Below are positions 6,038-13,986 of a stretch of 19,927 nt of DNA, one piece after another. How positions within the stretch are numbered: the stretch's first letter is position 1; every line of letters starts with the position of its first letter. The notes beneath the pieces were generated by a model that worked only from the letters and a program-made list of their open reading frames with translations, did not search any database and had not been told where the DNA came from. The position numbers were made by a program, and so were the translations under genes. The DNA is taken from positions 1 through 19,927 of the forward strand of contig CAAFWA010000235.1 of NCBI GenBank assembly GCA_900766635.1. The letters are read 5' to 3'. Source of the DNA: an uncultured Acinetobacter sp. GTDB taxonomy: Bacteria; Pseudomonadota; Gammaproteobacteria; Pseudomonadales; Moraxellaceae.

Positions 6038-6850
6038 ATGTATCAAATTAATGCCTTAAACCCAAAAGATGAAGGGCATCACACGCGAAAACGTTTTGGT
6101 CAAAACTTTTTGCATGACCAACGTGTAATTGCCAAAATTGTACGCTCAGTCAACCCACGCACCGGTGACAATATTGTCGAAATTGGTCCCGGTCTTGCGG
6201 CATTAACTTCGCCTTTAATTGGGGAGTGTGATGCTTTAACCGTGGTTGAGCTTGACCGTGACTTAGCAGCGGGTTTGCCGGGGCGTGTGCCTTATCCTGA
6301 GCGCTTAACCATTGTTGAAACCGATGCATTAAAATACGACTTTACCCAATTGTTTGAAGAAGGGCGTCCGTTACGTGTTGTGGGTAACTTACCGTATAAC
6401 ATTTCAACGCCACTGCTTTTTCATCTCTTAGAATTTGGCGATAAAGTCAAAGACATGCACTTTATGTTGCAAAAAGAAGTGGTCGATCGTATTACCGCAG
6501 CACCGAACACCAAAGAATATGGTCGTTTATCGGTGATGATTCAGTATTACTGTAAACCAACCTTTTTATTTGAAGTGCCACCGGGATCGTTTAATCCACC
6601 GCCAAAAGTGACCTCAGCGGTGTTTCGTTTAGAGCCGTATGAAGTCAAACCGATTGTGGCTAAAAATGAAAAAGCGCTGGCACGTTTGGTATCGCATGTG
6701 TTTACCCAACGCCGTAAAACCTTACGCAATAGCTTAAAAGGCATGTTGGCAGAAGATGGTTTTGAAAAAGCAGGTGTTGATCCAATGGCACGTCCTGAAA
6801 CGTTGAGTTTGGCGCAATTTGTGGCATTGTCAGATCAAATGGTGGGTTAA
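6038..6850 (+). CDS. rsmA: RsmA (KsgA), 16S rRNA A1518/A1519 dimethyltransferase
   Basis: RsmA uses S-adenosylmethionine to dimethylate two adjacent adenosines near the 3' end of 16S rRNA, a late 30S assembly step. The 270 residues show FGQNFLHD (20-27), motif I VEIGPGLAALT (47-57), the acidic ELDRDLA loop and the catalytic NLPYNIS (117-123). The C-terminal segment from about 200 (RLVSHVFTQRRKTLRNSLKGML) is the small helical rRNA-binding domain. It starts 20 nt after pdxA and its stop codon directly abuts the apaH ATG, which strongly suggests co-transcription and translational coupling. Confidence 0.97.
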   Translation: MYQINALNPKDEGHHTRKRFGQNFLHDQRVIAKIVRSVNPRTGDNIVEIGPGLAALTSPLIGECDALTVVELDRDLAAGLPGRVPYPERLTIVETDALKYDFTQLFEEGRPLRVVGNLPYNISTPLLFHLLEFGDKVKDMHFMLQKEVVDRITAAPNTKEYGRLSVMIQYYCKPTFLFEVPPGSFNPPPKVTSAVFRLEPYEVKPIVAKNEKALARLVSHVFTQRRKTLRNSLKGMLAEDGFEKAGVDPMARPETLSLAQFVALSDQMVG

Positions 6851-7687
6851 ATGGCATGTTATAACTATGTGATTGGGGATGTGCAAGGCTGTTTTGAAGC
6901 ACTCAAAGCACTCCTTAAAGAAATTAAATTTGATGTCGACCAAGATTTTATTTGGTTTGCAGGCGATTTAGTGGCACGTGGTGAAAACTCGCTAGGCGCA
7001 ATTCGTTTTATTAAGAAGTTAGTCGAGCGTGGGGCAGCAGCCACTGTTTTGGGTAATCATGACCTGAATTTATTGGCTGTGGCGCGTGGGATTAAACCAA
7101 GCAAGCCCAATGATCAAATTGATGATGTCATTCACGCTTTAGAAAGTGATGATTTAATTGATTGGTTACGTCGTCAGCCTTTATGTTTATTTCCCAATGA
7201 ACAAACTGTGCTGACTCATGCTGGGATTCCATGCAATTGGACGGTTGCACAAGCCGCGCAATATGCCAAAGAAGTCGAAGCGGTGATTAGTCATGACGAC
7301 TTTAGCGTGGTGGATGGTTTTTTAAGTCAGATGTATGGTAAAACTCCTGATCTTTGGTCAGAAGATTTACAAGGCCATGAACGTTTGCGCTGTATTACCA
7401 ACTATTTAACGCGTATGCGTTTAACCGATGCAACAGGGCGTTTGGAATTTAGTTTTAAAGATAGTCTAGATGATCCAATGCCTGAGGGATTTTTGCCTTG
7501 GTTTGAGTTTGAATCAAAAGCTGCTCAAACCCATCAAGTTGTGTTTGGACATTGGGCTGCTTTACAAGGAAAAACCATTTCTGAGCGTATTCAAAATGTA
7601 GATGGCGGTTGCGTGTGGGGCAATCAGTTGCTTGCTTATCGTTTAGAAGATCAACAGATCTTTGCTGTTGATAATCCTTGTGCATAA
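6851..7687 (+). CDS. apaH: ApaH, bis(5'-nucleosyl)-tetraphosphatase (symmetrical)
   Basis: ApaH cleaves Ap4A into two ADP and, in E. coli, also removes Np4 caps from RNA. The phosphoprotein-phosphatase-type metal motifs are all present: GDVQGC (9-14), FAGDLVARG (37-45), LGNHDLNLLA (67-76), LTHAGIP (121-127) and FGHW near residue 235. The length of 278 is standard. Its ATG follows the rsmA stop with no gap, and a strong terminator lies 20 nt after its own stop. It is the last gene of the pdxA-rsmA-apaH unit. Confidence 0.96.
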   Translation: MACYNYVIGDVQGCFEALKALLKEIKFDVDQDFIWFAGDLVARGENSLGAIRFIKKLVERGAAATVLGNHDLNLLAVARGIKPSKPNDQIDDVIHALESDDLIDWLRRQPLCLFPNEQTVLTHAGIPCNWTVAQAAQYAKEVEAVISHDDFSVVDGFLSQMYGKTPDLWSEDLQGHERLRCITNYLTRMRLTDATGRLEFSFKDSLDDPMPEGFLPWFEFESKAAQTHQVVFGHWAALQGKTISERIQNVDGGCVWGNQLLAYRLEDQQIFAVDNPCA

Positions 7688-7701
7688 GCATGTAAAGATT
7701 T

Positions 7702-7732
7702 AAAAAAAGCCTGCTTCAAGCAGGCTTTTTTT
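7702..7732. terminator. Bidirectional terminator (apaH / lrgB)
   Basis: GCCTGCT (7709-7715) and AGCAGGC (7719-7725) pair around a 3-nt loop, with seven As before and seven Ts after. It ends apaH on the plus strand. On the minus strand it begins inside the lrgB stop codon (TAA 7733-7731), so the two convergent units share one hairpin. Confidence 0.9.
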
Positions 7733-8399
7733 AGCGCAGCATTAAAATAAAGCTTGGCAACCATATGGCAGTAAATACGGCATTGACTGCCATACCAAAG
7801 GCGGCATAACGCCCTGCAACCACCCCACGTTGCCATGCTTGCGCCGTGCCAATGGCATGTGCAGCGAGTCCTAATGCCAAACCTGTCGCACGTTCATCAT
7901 TGATATGACGTAAAATAATCGATGAAAATGCGGCACCAATCGTCCCTGACAAAATCACAATTAAAATCACTACACTCACTGGCGAATTTAAAAGCTCGGC
8001 AATATTAATCGCAATTGGCGTAGTCACAGCCCGTGTGGCAAATGCAAGCACTGTCGGTTCTGCCATATGTAAGGCGTATGCTAAACCCATCGGTAAAGCC
8101 ACAGCACTGATACTTGCAAACACTAAAATCCCGAGCATGGCTTTAAGCGGTAAATCATCGTAACGCATGGCAGCCAAGGGAATTGCAAGTGCCACGGTAA
8201 CGTAGCCAAGTAAATGACTAAAAATACGATTCATGTCGCTGTGATAGCGCTCATAAGGAATGCCAAACAATAACAACAGCCCAATCACCAAAAACATACC
8301 AATAATTAAGAGTGGCACTTGTGGCAGACGTTTGTTAATCGGTTTTGCAATTAAATAGGCAATTAAAGTGAGAATAAAACCACTGATAATACTAAACAT
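7731..8399 (-). CDS. LrgB/CidB-family membrane protein
   Basis: 222 residues, nearly all hydrophobic, with about six or seven predicted membrane helices. Family hallmarks are AFATRAVTTPIAINIAELLN (about 120-139), ILSGTIGAAFSS and LALGLAAHAIGTAQAW (about 174-189). LrgB/CidB proteins work with a small LrgA/CidA partner. They were first described in Staphylococcus as modulators of murein hydrolase export and cell death; related plant and bacterial members transport glycolate or pyruvate. Which activity applies here cannot be read from the sequence. AGGAAA precedes the ATG, and only 9 nt separate it from lrgA, so the two are co-transcribed. Confidence 0.9.
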   Translation of the reverse strand: MFSIISGFILTLIAYLIAKPINKRLPQVPLLIIGMFLVIGLLLLFGIPYERYHSDMNRIFSHLLGYVTVALAIPLAAMRYDDLPLKAMLGILVFASISAVALPMGLAYALHMAEPTVLAFATRAVTTPIAINIAELLNSPVSVVILIVILSGTIGAAFSSIILRHINDERATGLALGLAAHAIGTAQAWQRGVVAGRYAAFGMAVNAVFTAIWLPSFILMLR

Positions 8400-8408
8400 T
8401 TTATTTTC

Positions 8409-8780
8409 CTAAAGCCATTTTTTAGCCATTTTGGCATAGACCCAAAGAGGCAATAGGGTACTGATCACCATCACCAATAAAAACATTGGAATTTCAGCCC
8501 CCATATGTACCAGTGCAATTAAAGAGCCTGCACATAAGGGTAAAAAAGCAAAACCGCTTTCACGCATCATTTTGGCATTGGTATCCACCAAACGATGGGG
8601 TAAACCTTTGACTTTACGCCAAATGGCCAATACCACGAGTAAGCTGAGTAAACCGGTTAAATTGCCTAATTCGGGATGTCCCCATTGGCGACATAGCCAT
8701 ACGGAGACCTCACGAAAGACAATAATCAGGGAAATCGTGCCAATCCATGCCGGCCAGTCGATCTTTTTCAGTCCTTGCAT
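8409..8780 (-). CDS. LrgA/CidA-family small membrane protein
   Basis: 123 residues with four hydrophobic segments (about 13-28, 42-54, 77-91 and 97-116). The Gly/Leu-rich LGNLTGLLSLLVVLAIW region corresponds to the pore-forming-like core of the CidA/LrgA (holin-like) family, and FAFLPLCAGSLI matches the FFVPAGVG-type stretch of relatives. It pairs with the following lrgB-type gene; the two-gene order is the family norm. It starts 49 nt after hflX with no terminator between, so transcription from hflX may continue into it. The ribosome site is weak. Confidence 0.85.
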   Translation of the reverse strand: MQGLKKIDWPAWIGTISLIIVFREVSVWLCRQWGHPELGNLTGLLSLLVVLAIWRKVKGLPHRLVDTNAKMMRESGFAFLPLCAGSLIALVHMGAEIPMFLLVMVISTLLPLWVYAKMAKKWL

Positions 8781-8829
8781 TGTCGCTGTTGCCTAAGTTT
8801 TATTCTATATGCTTGATCTTTTAACCGAT

Positions 8830-10158
8830 TTAGCTTTTGATTTCAAATTCTTCTAATGGTCTTTGAAATTGTTGTGCATCTTCACCCAAGATTTCATCAA
8901 TGGGTAAATGGGCTTGTTTAATGGTTTGCTCAAGCTTTGCAGCAGCCATCGCCACTTTTAAGCGTAAATTACCCTCGTCATCATAGGCTTCATCCACAAT
9001 CACATTTAAGGCATACAATTGATTGCGCAACTTGCCATAACTTGGCTTTAAAGTTAGTTCAAACTGTTGCAATTGCCCCATTAAGCATTCTTGAACAGCT
9101 TGTTGTAATAACTCAAGTCCGGCACCACTATACGCCGATACATAAACACGCTCAGGTGCATTGGGTTTGGCATAAATGATTTTGGCTTCTTCGCCGCTTT
9201 GGTCAATTTTGTTATATACCCGTAAAATCGGGGTATCGACGCCAATTTCTTTTAAAACTTTTTCTACCGCTTCAATTTGCTCATGTAGATCGTGGCTACT
9301 TGAATCAATCACATGCAAAATTAAATTGGCTTCTAAGGTTTCTTCTAACGTCGCTTTAAAGGATTCGACCAATGAGTGAGCCAAATTACGTACAAAGCCT
9401 ACGGTATCAGCTAACACTAAGGTGCCAATTCCATTCCAATCCAAACGACGTAAGGTGGGGTCTAAAGTCGCAAACAATTGATCGGCAGCGTACACATCGC
9501 TATGGGCTAGGCGATTAAATAAGGTTGATTTACCTGCGTTGGTATAACCGACTAAAGATACCGTTGGGATGGCCGCTTTTTGGCGTGCTGCACGGCCTTG
9601 AATACGGGTTTGACGGACTTTTTCAAGTTTAGCTTTGAGTTGGCCCATACGCACTTTCAGTAAACGGCGATCGGTTTCAAGTTGGGTTTCACCAGGGCCA
9701 CGTAAACCAATACCGCCTTTTTGACCATCGAGGCCTAAGCGTCCACCGACTAAACGTGAAGATAAATGCGCAAGCTGTGCGAGTTCAACTTGTAATTTCC
9801 CCTCAAAGGTACGTGCCCGCTGTGCGAAAATATCTAAAATCAGTTCGGTCCGATCCACCACACGGCAGTGCATGACACGTTCTAAGTTACGGGCTTGGGC
9901 AGGGGTTAAGGCGTGATCAAAGATCACCAATTGGGCCTCTTGTTCTTGGACGAGTTGGGCAATTTCTTCAGCTTTGCCTGAACCAACAAATAATTTGGCA
10001 TCGGGACGTAAACGTTGGACCTGTACATGAGCGACCACCTCAGCACCTGCTGATTTGGCCAATAAGGCAAATTCTTCATGATCAAGATCATCTAACATTT
10101 GAACAGCAACGCTGACTAAAATCACACGTTCGCTTGGTGCAGCGCTCAACTCTTCCAC
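8830..10158 (-). CDS. hflX: HflX, ribosome-splitting GTPase
   Basis: HflX is a GTPase that binds the 50S E/P sites and splits stalled or heat-stressed ribosomes. The 442 residues carry an N-terminal HflX domain (about 10-185) with the glycine-rich GGIGLRGPGETQLETDRR motif (148-165), then a G domain. The G domain shows G1 GYTNAGKST (204-212), switch I around ATLDPTLR, G3 DTVGF (251-255) and G4 NKID (316-319). The start is a GTG at 10158 with AGAG six nt upstream; no better ATG is available without losing the conserved N-terminus. In many gammaproteobacteria hflX follows hfq; here it does not, and its upstream neighbour is a very small membrane ORF. Confidence 0.95.
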   Translation of the reverse strand: MEELSAAPSERVILVSVAVQMLDDLDHEEFALLAKSAGAEVVAHVQVQRLRPDAKLFVGSGKAEEIAQLVQEQEAQLVIFDHALTPAQARNLERVMHCRVVDRTELILDIFAQRARTFEGKLQVELAQLAHLSSRLVGGRLGLDGQKGGIGLRGPGETQLETDRRLLKVRMGQLKAKLEKVRQTRIQGRAARQKAAIPTVSLVGYTNAGKSTLFNRLAHSDVYAADQLFATLDPTLRRLDWNGIGTLVLADTVGFVRNLAHSLVESFKATLEETLEANLILHVIDSSSHDLHEQIEAVEKVLKEIGVDTPILRVYNKIDQSGEEAKIIYAKPNAPERVYVSAYSGAGLELLQQAVQECLMGQLQQFELTLKPSYGKLRNQLYALNVIVDEAYDDEGNLRLKVAMAAAKLEQTIKQAHLPIDEILGEDAQQFQRPLEEFEIKS

Positions 10159-10186
10159 TCAATTCTCTTTGATGTCTTAAAATTCT

Positions 10187-10216
10187 ATTTTAGGGGAAAG
10201 TTTCGCAGAAGAACAA
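10187..10216 (-). promoter_or_regulatory. hflX: Candidate promoter for hflX
   Basis: On the minus strand TTGTTC (10216-10211) and TAAAAT (10192-10187) are spaced by 18 nt, about 30 nt upstream of the GTG start. This is a moderate match to sigma70 and no competing site was seen. Confidence 0.35.
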
Positions 10217-10217
10217 T

Positions 10218-10337
10218 CTATTCGGGGAGTAAAAGTAGTTTTATGAGTTTAGCAAATAATAAAATTGCACCAACATATAAAATTAAGATGCCCACAATAA
10301 TTCTAAGCAAGGTGTGTGGCTTCATAAGAAAGGTCAT
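10218..10337 (-). CDS. 39-residue single-helix membrane microprotein (hypothetical)
   Basis: A short frame from ATG 10337 to TAG 10218. GAG lies 4-5 nt upstream of this ATG; an inner ATG at 10325 would give 35 residues but has no SD. After a short basic start (MKPHTLLR), residues about 12-35 are almost entirely Ile/Leu/Val/Ala/Gly (IIVGILILYVGAILLFAKL). The end is another Leu-rich stretch broken by two Lys. A single membrane helix with cytoplasmic Lys/Arg is expected. The stop is 60 nt before hflX on the same strand. Function is unknown, and it could be a random AT-rich hydrophobic frame. Confidence 0.5.
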   Translation of the reverse strand: MTFLMKPHTLLRIIVGILILYVGAILLFAKLIKLLLLPE

Positions 10338-10510
10338 AGGCTCAATAGGCTGATATTATATGAATCGTGTTATTCATCTAAATAAACGATAAAACCTAAG
10401 TCTAGATATTTTTTAACCAAGTTTAAAATGGATTTTTTTAATCCTCATCTTCGGTTTTTATGATCAATGCGTATAAAATGCCACCCAAGCGAATCCAAAG
10501 TAGATGATGC
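10338..10510. other. AT-rich gap upstream of the PlsC-type gene
   Basis: No confident gene. There is a small inverted repeat TGAAT/ATTCA (about 10361-10376). A 24-codon minus-strand frame spans 10512-10438; it is hydrophobic then acidic at the end, has AGGA about 10 nt upstream, and overlaps the plus-strand start codon. It was not called as a gene. Confidence 0.35.
10450..10477 (+). promoter_or_regulatory. Candidate promoter for the PlsC-type acyltransferase
   Basis: TTCGGT (10450-10455), a 16-nt spacer and TATAAA (10472-10477). The -35 is poor but the -10 is good, and the pair lies 33 nt before the start codon. Confidence 0.35.
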
Positions 10511-11308
10511 ATGAACACCAATCCTGTTGTATTAATGCCAAAAACCAAGCTTGAAAAATTAAGTCTATACACAAAAAAAATCACAAATGCTGTGTTTGCC
10601 GTGAGCGAAGGTTTTTATTTGGTTTATCGACATGGTCTTTATAAACAACCAAATAATCCACAAAATACCCGTTATGTGCAGCATTTTTGCCGTCAATTGT
10701 GCAAAGTGTGTAACCTTGAGGTACGTGTACATGGCGAAATTCCACGTACCCCTGCACTTTGGGTGAGTAACCATGTGTCTTGGTTAGATATTGCAGTGTT
10801 AGGTTCAGCAGCACGGGTGTTTTTTTTAGCGAAGGCAGAAATTGAACAATGGCCTTTATTGGGTAAATTGGCTAAAGGTGGGGGAACTTTGTTTATTAAA
10901 CGTGGTTCTGGTGACTCACTGCGTATTCGCGAGCAAATTACCGAATTTTTAAAACAAAATATTCCGGTATTATTTTTTCCAGAAGCTACCACCACAGATG
11001 GCACCAATATTAAAAAAATTCATGGTCGTTTGTTGGGTGCAGCTATTGAAGCGAATCAACCTGTGCAAATTTGTTTAATTTGTTATGTCAATCAACATGG
11101 TGAGCTTGATCAGGTCGCCCCATATGTAGGGGATATCAGCTTTGCCAAGCATGTGCAACGTGTCCTTGAAATGCCAAAAGTCACTGCGCATTTAATGGCC
11201 TTGCCGAGCATTGATGTGACAGGCCATAGCATAGAGAGTTTAACCGCTTTGGTCAGTCAGCAGATGCAACAGGGGTTAGCCGATTTACAACGCCGTGTTT
11301 TACATTAA
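10511..11308 (+). CDS. PlsC-type 1-acyl-glycerophosphate / lysophospholipid acyltransferase
   Basis: 265 residues with the glycerolipid acyltransferase blocks in order. Block I is NHVSWLD (87-93), the HX4D catalytic motif. Block II is GGGTLFIKRG (123-132), which binds the glycerophosphate. Block III is FPEATTTDG (156-164), a variant of the usual FPEGTR, with Ala for Gly and Thr for Arg. A hydrophobic N-terminal segment (about 25-38) may hold it at the inner membrane. The substrate could be lysophosphatidic acid, another lysophospholipid or an ornithine lysolipid (OlsA-like); the altered block III favours caution. No clear SD precedes ATG 10511 or the inner ATG at 10535. Its 3' end overlaps the convergent phospholipase D-type gene by 9 bp. 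Confidence 0.88.
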   Translation: MNTNPVVLMPKTKLEKLSLYTKKITNAVFAVSEGFYLVYRHGLYKQPNNPQNTRYVQHFCRQLCKVCNLEVRVHGEIPRTPALWVSNHVSWLDIAVLGSAARVFFLAKAEIEQWPLLGKLAKGGGTLFIKRGSGDSLRIREQITEFLKQNIPVLFFPEATTTDGTNIKKIHGRLLGAAIEANQPVQICLICYVNQHGELDQVAPYVGDISFAKHVQRVLEMPKVTAHLMALPSIDVTGHSIESLTALVSQQMQQGLADLQRRVLH

Positions 11309-12907
11309 ATCTTCAATAGGCAACCAAGAAATCATTTTCAGCCCAACTTGTTGCCACCATTTAATTTTAGGTTCTTTGTTTAAGGTTTCAATGCGACCAT
11401 CTTGATGGGTTAATTGCCAATGAATTTTTTCATTGGCATTGAGCATCAATTTATAGGCGTATTTAGATAAATTTTGATCCATCGTCTGATGCACGGCACG
11501 TGCTAAATTTGGGCTGTTTAAAATCACCCCAATTTCACTATTATATTTCACCGAGCGTGGGTCGAAGTTAAATGAGCCAACGAAGACTTGTTTTTCATCA
11601 ATGGCAAGCATTTTGGCATGTAAACTTGAACGACTTAAGCCTTTAAGACTTACTTTGGCCTTTTGTGAAATTTCATGGGTATTGGCATTTAAATGTGCAA
11701 ACTCAGGCGCAGATAAAAACTCATACACCTCAACATCATTTTTAAGCAAATCTTTACGATATTTGGCGTAAAAAGCATGAACTAAGGCGACATCATTGGC
11801 TTTGTAGGAGTTCGTTAACACACGCACCTTGACATCATTTTGAGCTAAATCGGTTAACAGTTGAGAGCCTGCCGGTTGCGGAACAAAATAGGCAGAAATA
11901 ATATCCACTTGGCTTTTTGGATGTTCAAGTTGCTCAGCCAATTGAGCAGCTAAATATTCATCTTCTTCGGCTAAGCCTTTAATTTTATTGGGTGGATCTT
12001 TAACAATACTCGCTTCAACCCAATTGAGCTGAATATCATTTTCAAGCCAGTTTTCAAATGCACGGCCACGTGCTGCAAGGTCTAAATAATTTTGTACGGT
12101 GGCAAGGCGTGAATGATCAGCGACTTGTTGTTTTAAACTGTGAAAGTCCAAGTTGTATTTGTTGGGATCGACTAGATTGACCACAGGATAGGCATATTCG
12201 TCATTCCAATATTCATCAAAAGAATGCACGATTTCATCAGATGCAGCGCCTGCCAAAATCACATCGACATCGGAAAATTGGTAATTATCGCTGACGTTAT
12301 AATATTGATTACTCATATTGCGACCACCAATTAAGGACAATTGGTTATCGACAATAAAGCTCTTGTTATGCATGCGACGGTTAATGCGTTTGAGATCTAA
12401 GATGATATCCAAGGTACGCATATAGCGAAAACGGTAAGGATTAAATAAACGCACTTCAATATTGGCATGTTGATCGAGCGCCAAATAAATGCCTTGCATT
12501 TTTTTAGAGTTATTATCGTCAATGAGTAAACGGACTTTTACGCCACGATCGGCAGCACGAATAATCCCATCTAAAGCCAAGGCACCAATTTTGTCGTTAT
12601 CCCAAATATAATACTGTAAGTCTAAGGTTTTCTCTGCTGTATCAATGAGATGTAAGCGTGCGGCTAAAGCTTCTAGAGGATCGGCGAGTAAATGATAACC
12701 TGTAAGTTGCGGGTATTTTTCACGTAAAGGTAAAACAATGCGAGCAAGATGGGTCTGATCGGTCGGAGTCGAAAACGCATATTCAACAGGTTGTATGGTG
12801 TTTTTAGGTAAGGTAGAACACGCACTTAGCCCAAGAATCGCACTGCAAAGCAATACACGTGCGATGGTACGTTGCGAATGAGCAGAAAAACGAGTAAGAC
12901 CTGACAT
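11300..12907 (-). CDS. Phospholipase D / cardiolipin synthase-type lipoprotein
   Basis: From ATG 12907 the protein has 535 residues. The frame is open further upstream to 13054, but that stretch has no signal peptide and crosses the divergent promoter. Residues 1-30 form a lipoprotein signal peptide with lipobox LSAC (Cys30). Ser follows the Cys, predicting outer-membrane sorting. Two HKD catalytic motifs are present: HNKSFIVD (180-187) with GGRN downstream, and HAKMLAID (about 430-437) with GSFNFDPRS. This two-HKD layout fits the PLD family including ClsC-type cardiolipin synthases and Acinetobacter PLD-type proteins; the exact substrate cannot be assigned. The 3' end overlaps the PlsC-type gene by 9 bp, and the 5' end faces the metallophosphoesterase gene across 80 nt. 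Confidence 0.88.
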   Translation of the reverse strand: MSGLTRFSAHSQRTIARVLLCSAILGLSACSTLPKNTIQPVEYAFSTPTDQTHLARIVLPLREKYPQLTGYHLLADPLEALAARLHLIDTAEKTLDLQYYIWDNDKIGALALDGIIRAADRGVKVRLLIDDNNSKKMQGIYLALDQHANIEVRLFNPYRFRYMRTLDIILDLKRINRRMHNKSFIVDNQLSLIGGRNMSNQYYNVSDNYQFSDVDVILAGAASDEIVHSFDEYWNDEYAYPVVNLVDPNKYNLDFHSLKQQVADHSRLATVQNYLDLAARGRAFENWLENDIQLNWVEASIVKDPPNKIKGLAEEDEYLAAQLAEQLEHPKSQVDIISAYFVPQPAGSQLLTDLAQNDVKVRVLTNSYKANDVALVHAFYAKYRKDLLKNDVEVYEFLSAPEFAHLNANTHEISQKAKVSLKGLSRSSLHAKMLAIDEKQVFVGSFNFDPRSVKYNSEIGVILNSPNLARAVHQTMDQNLSKYAYKLMLNANEKIHWQLTHQDGRIETLNKEPKIKWWQQVGLKMISWLPIEDLM

Positions 12908-12936
12908 AGATACATCAAAGCAAAAAATAGCATTTG

Positions 12937-12944
12937 AGTATAAT
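12937..12944. promoter_or_regulatory. Overlapping divergent -10 elements (PLD-type gene and metallophosphoesterase)
   Basis: A perfect TATAAT (12939-12944, +) overlaps TATACT on the minus strand (12942-12937). The minus element has TTTATC 17 nt upstream. The plus element has only a poor -35 (TCAAAG, 18-nt spacer). Both would start transcripts within about 45 nt of the respective start codons, so the two genes probably compete for polymerase at one site. Confidence 0.4.
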
Positions 12945-12987
12945 GTCGAGCTATGAAAAGATAAATAAAATTTGTGGTGATGTAAGT

Positions 12988-13986
12988 ATGAATGGCTTGA
13001 CCTTATTTTATGGAGTGTTTGCTGTGCTAGCAGTATGGGGTATTGCCCAAGCATGGCTCAGTCAAACCCGTACAGAGACCATTCATCCTGTGAAAGCCTT
13101 TATTCATTTGTTGGCTTTTTATTTATCTTATTTGTTATGGCCGTTGTGGCTGTTTAGCTTGTATGCAGGCTTTAACGATATTTTTTCTGTGCATCAGGCA
13201 ATTTTTGTCTTTTTGCTCTCAAGTGTATTAATTTATGCGCGTTTTATTGAACCTCATACGGTATTGGTTAAAACCCTGCATTATCAATTTAATCCTAAGC
13301 AGCCTTTTCAGCGTCCTGTACGTATTGCCTTAATTGCCGATTTGCATATTGGCTTGTTTTCAGGCCATGAACGTCAACTTAAAATTATTGTTGAAAAAAT
13401 TAATCAACAACAACCCGATTTTGTGGTGGTGGCAGGGGATTGGACCTATGAGCCCGAGCATCGTCTTGCTGAAGAGCTGAAGATTTTACAAAGTATTCAA
13501 GTACCTATCTATTCGGTCACGGGAAATCATGATGAACAGTATCCCGGTCCACCGATTCAAAGCTTACTAAGTCATGCCCTCAATACCAATGGTGTGATTG
13601 ATATTGAAGGGCAAATTGTAGCATTTGAAGAATTTAATTTAGTTGGGGTGGGCGATCTTTGGGCGGGTAAAGCCGATATGCGTAACTTACCCGAATTGCC
13701 ACAAGATAAACCATTTATTTTACTCTCACACAATCCCGATACAGTAGAAATGGTTCCTGAGCTTGCTACACGTCCGTTAATGCTTTCAGGTCATACCCAT
13801 GGTGGACAAGTCGAGCTGCCTTGGATTACCGATTATGTAATGAAAAAAGTGTCGATTTTAGGGCATAAACGTGGCTTATATCAGCACACCAATGCGGATG
13901 TATTTGTGACTGTAGGCACAGGGATGGTTGGTGTACCGTTTCGTTTTCGTGTGCCCCCAACCATCGATATCATTGAAATTTCTTAA
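12988..13986 (+). CDS. Membrane-anchored metallophosphoesterase (YaeI/YkuE-like)
   Basis: Start chosen at ATG 12988, with GGTGA 7 nt upstream; the frame also opens at 12934, inside the promoter. The 332 residues begin with two or three membrane helices (about 4-22, 36-60 and 68-86). A calcineurin-like phosphatase domain follows with every metal motif: IADLHIG (116-122), VVAGDWTYEP (148-157), TGNHDEQYPG (178-187), an LSHNPD motif near residue 250 and LSGHTHGGQ near 272. E. coli YaeI and B. subtilis YkuE are relatives; UDP-2,3-diacylglucosamine hydrolase-like or other phosphodiesterase activity is possible. Its place beside lipid acyltransferase and phospholipase genes suits a role at the envelope, but that is inference. 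Confidence 0.88.
   Translation: MNGLTLFYGVFAVLAVWGIAQAWLSQTRTETIHPVKAFIHLLAFYLSYLLWPLWLFSLYAGFNDIFSVHQAIFVFLLSSVLIYARFIEPHTVLVKTLHYQFNPKQPFQRPVRIALIADLHIGLFSGHERQLKIIVEKINQQQPDFVVVAGDWTYEPEHRLAEELKILQSIQVPIYSVTGNHDEQYPGPPIQSLLSHALNTNGVIDIEGQIVAFEEFNLVGVGDLWAGKADMRNLPELPQDKPFILLSHNPDTVEMVPELATRPLMLSGHTHGGQVELPWITDYVMKKVSILGHKRGLYQHTNADVFVTVGTGMVGVPFRFRVPPTIDIIEIS

Noticed and set aside
7731-8780. Toxin-antitoxin or phage holin module at the small two-gene membrane pair
   Set aside because: Motifs and order match chromosomal LrgA/LrgB (CidA/CidB) proteins, and no phage or antitoxin genes adjoin.
8937-9379. Plus-strand open frames opposite hflX
   Set aside because: They lie wholly within the well-supported hflX coding region, have no SD, and their products are low-complexity shadows of the real frame.
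12908-13054. N-terminal extension of the PLD-type frame to 13054
   Set aside because: The extension would bury the lipoprotein signal peptide and cross the divergent promoter; ATG 12907 with lipobox LSAC is the better start.
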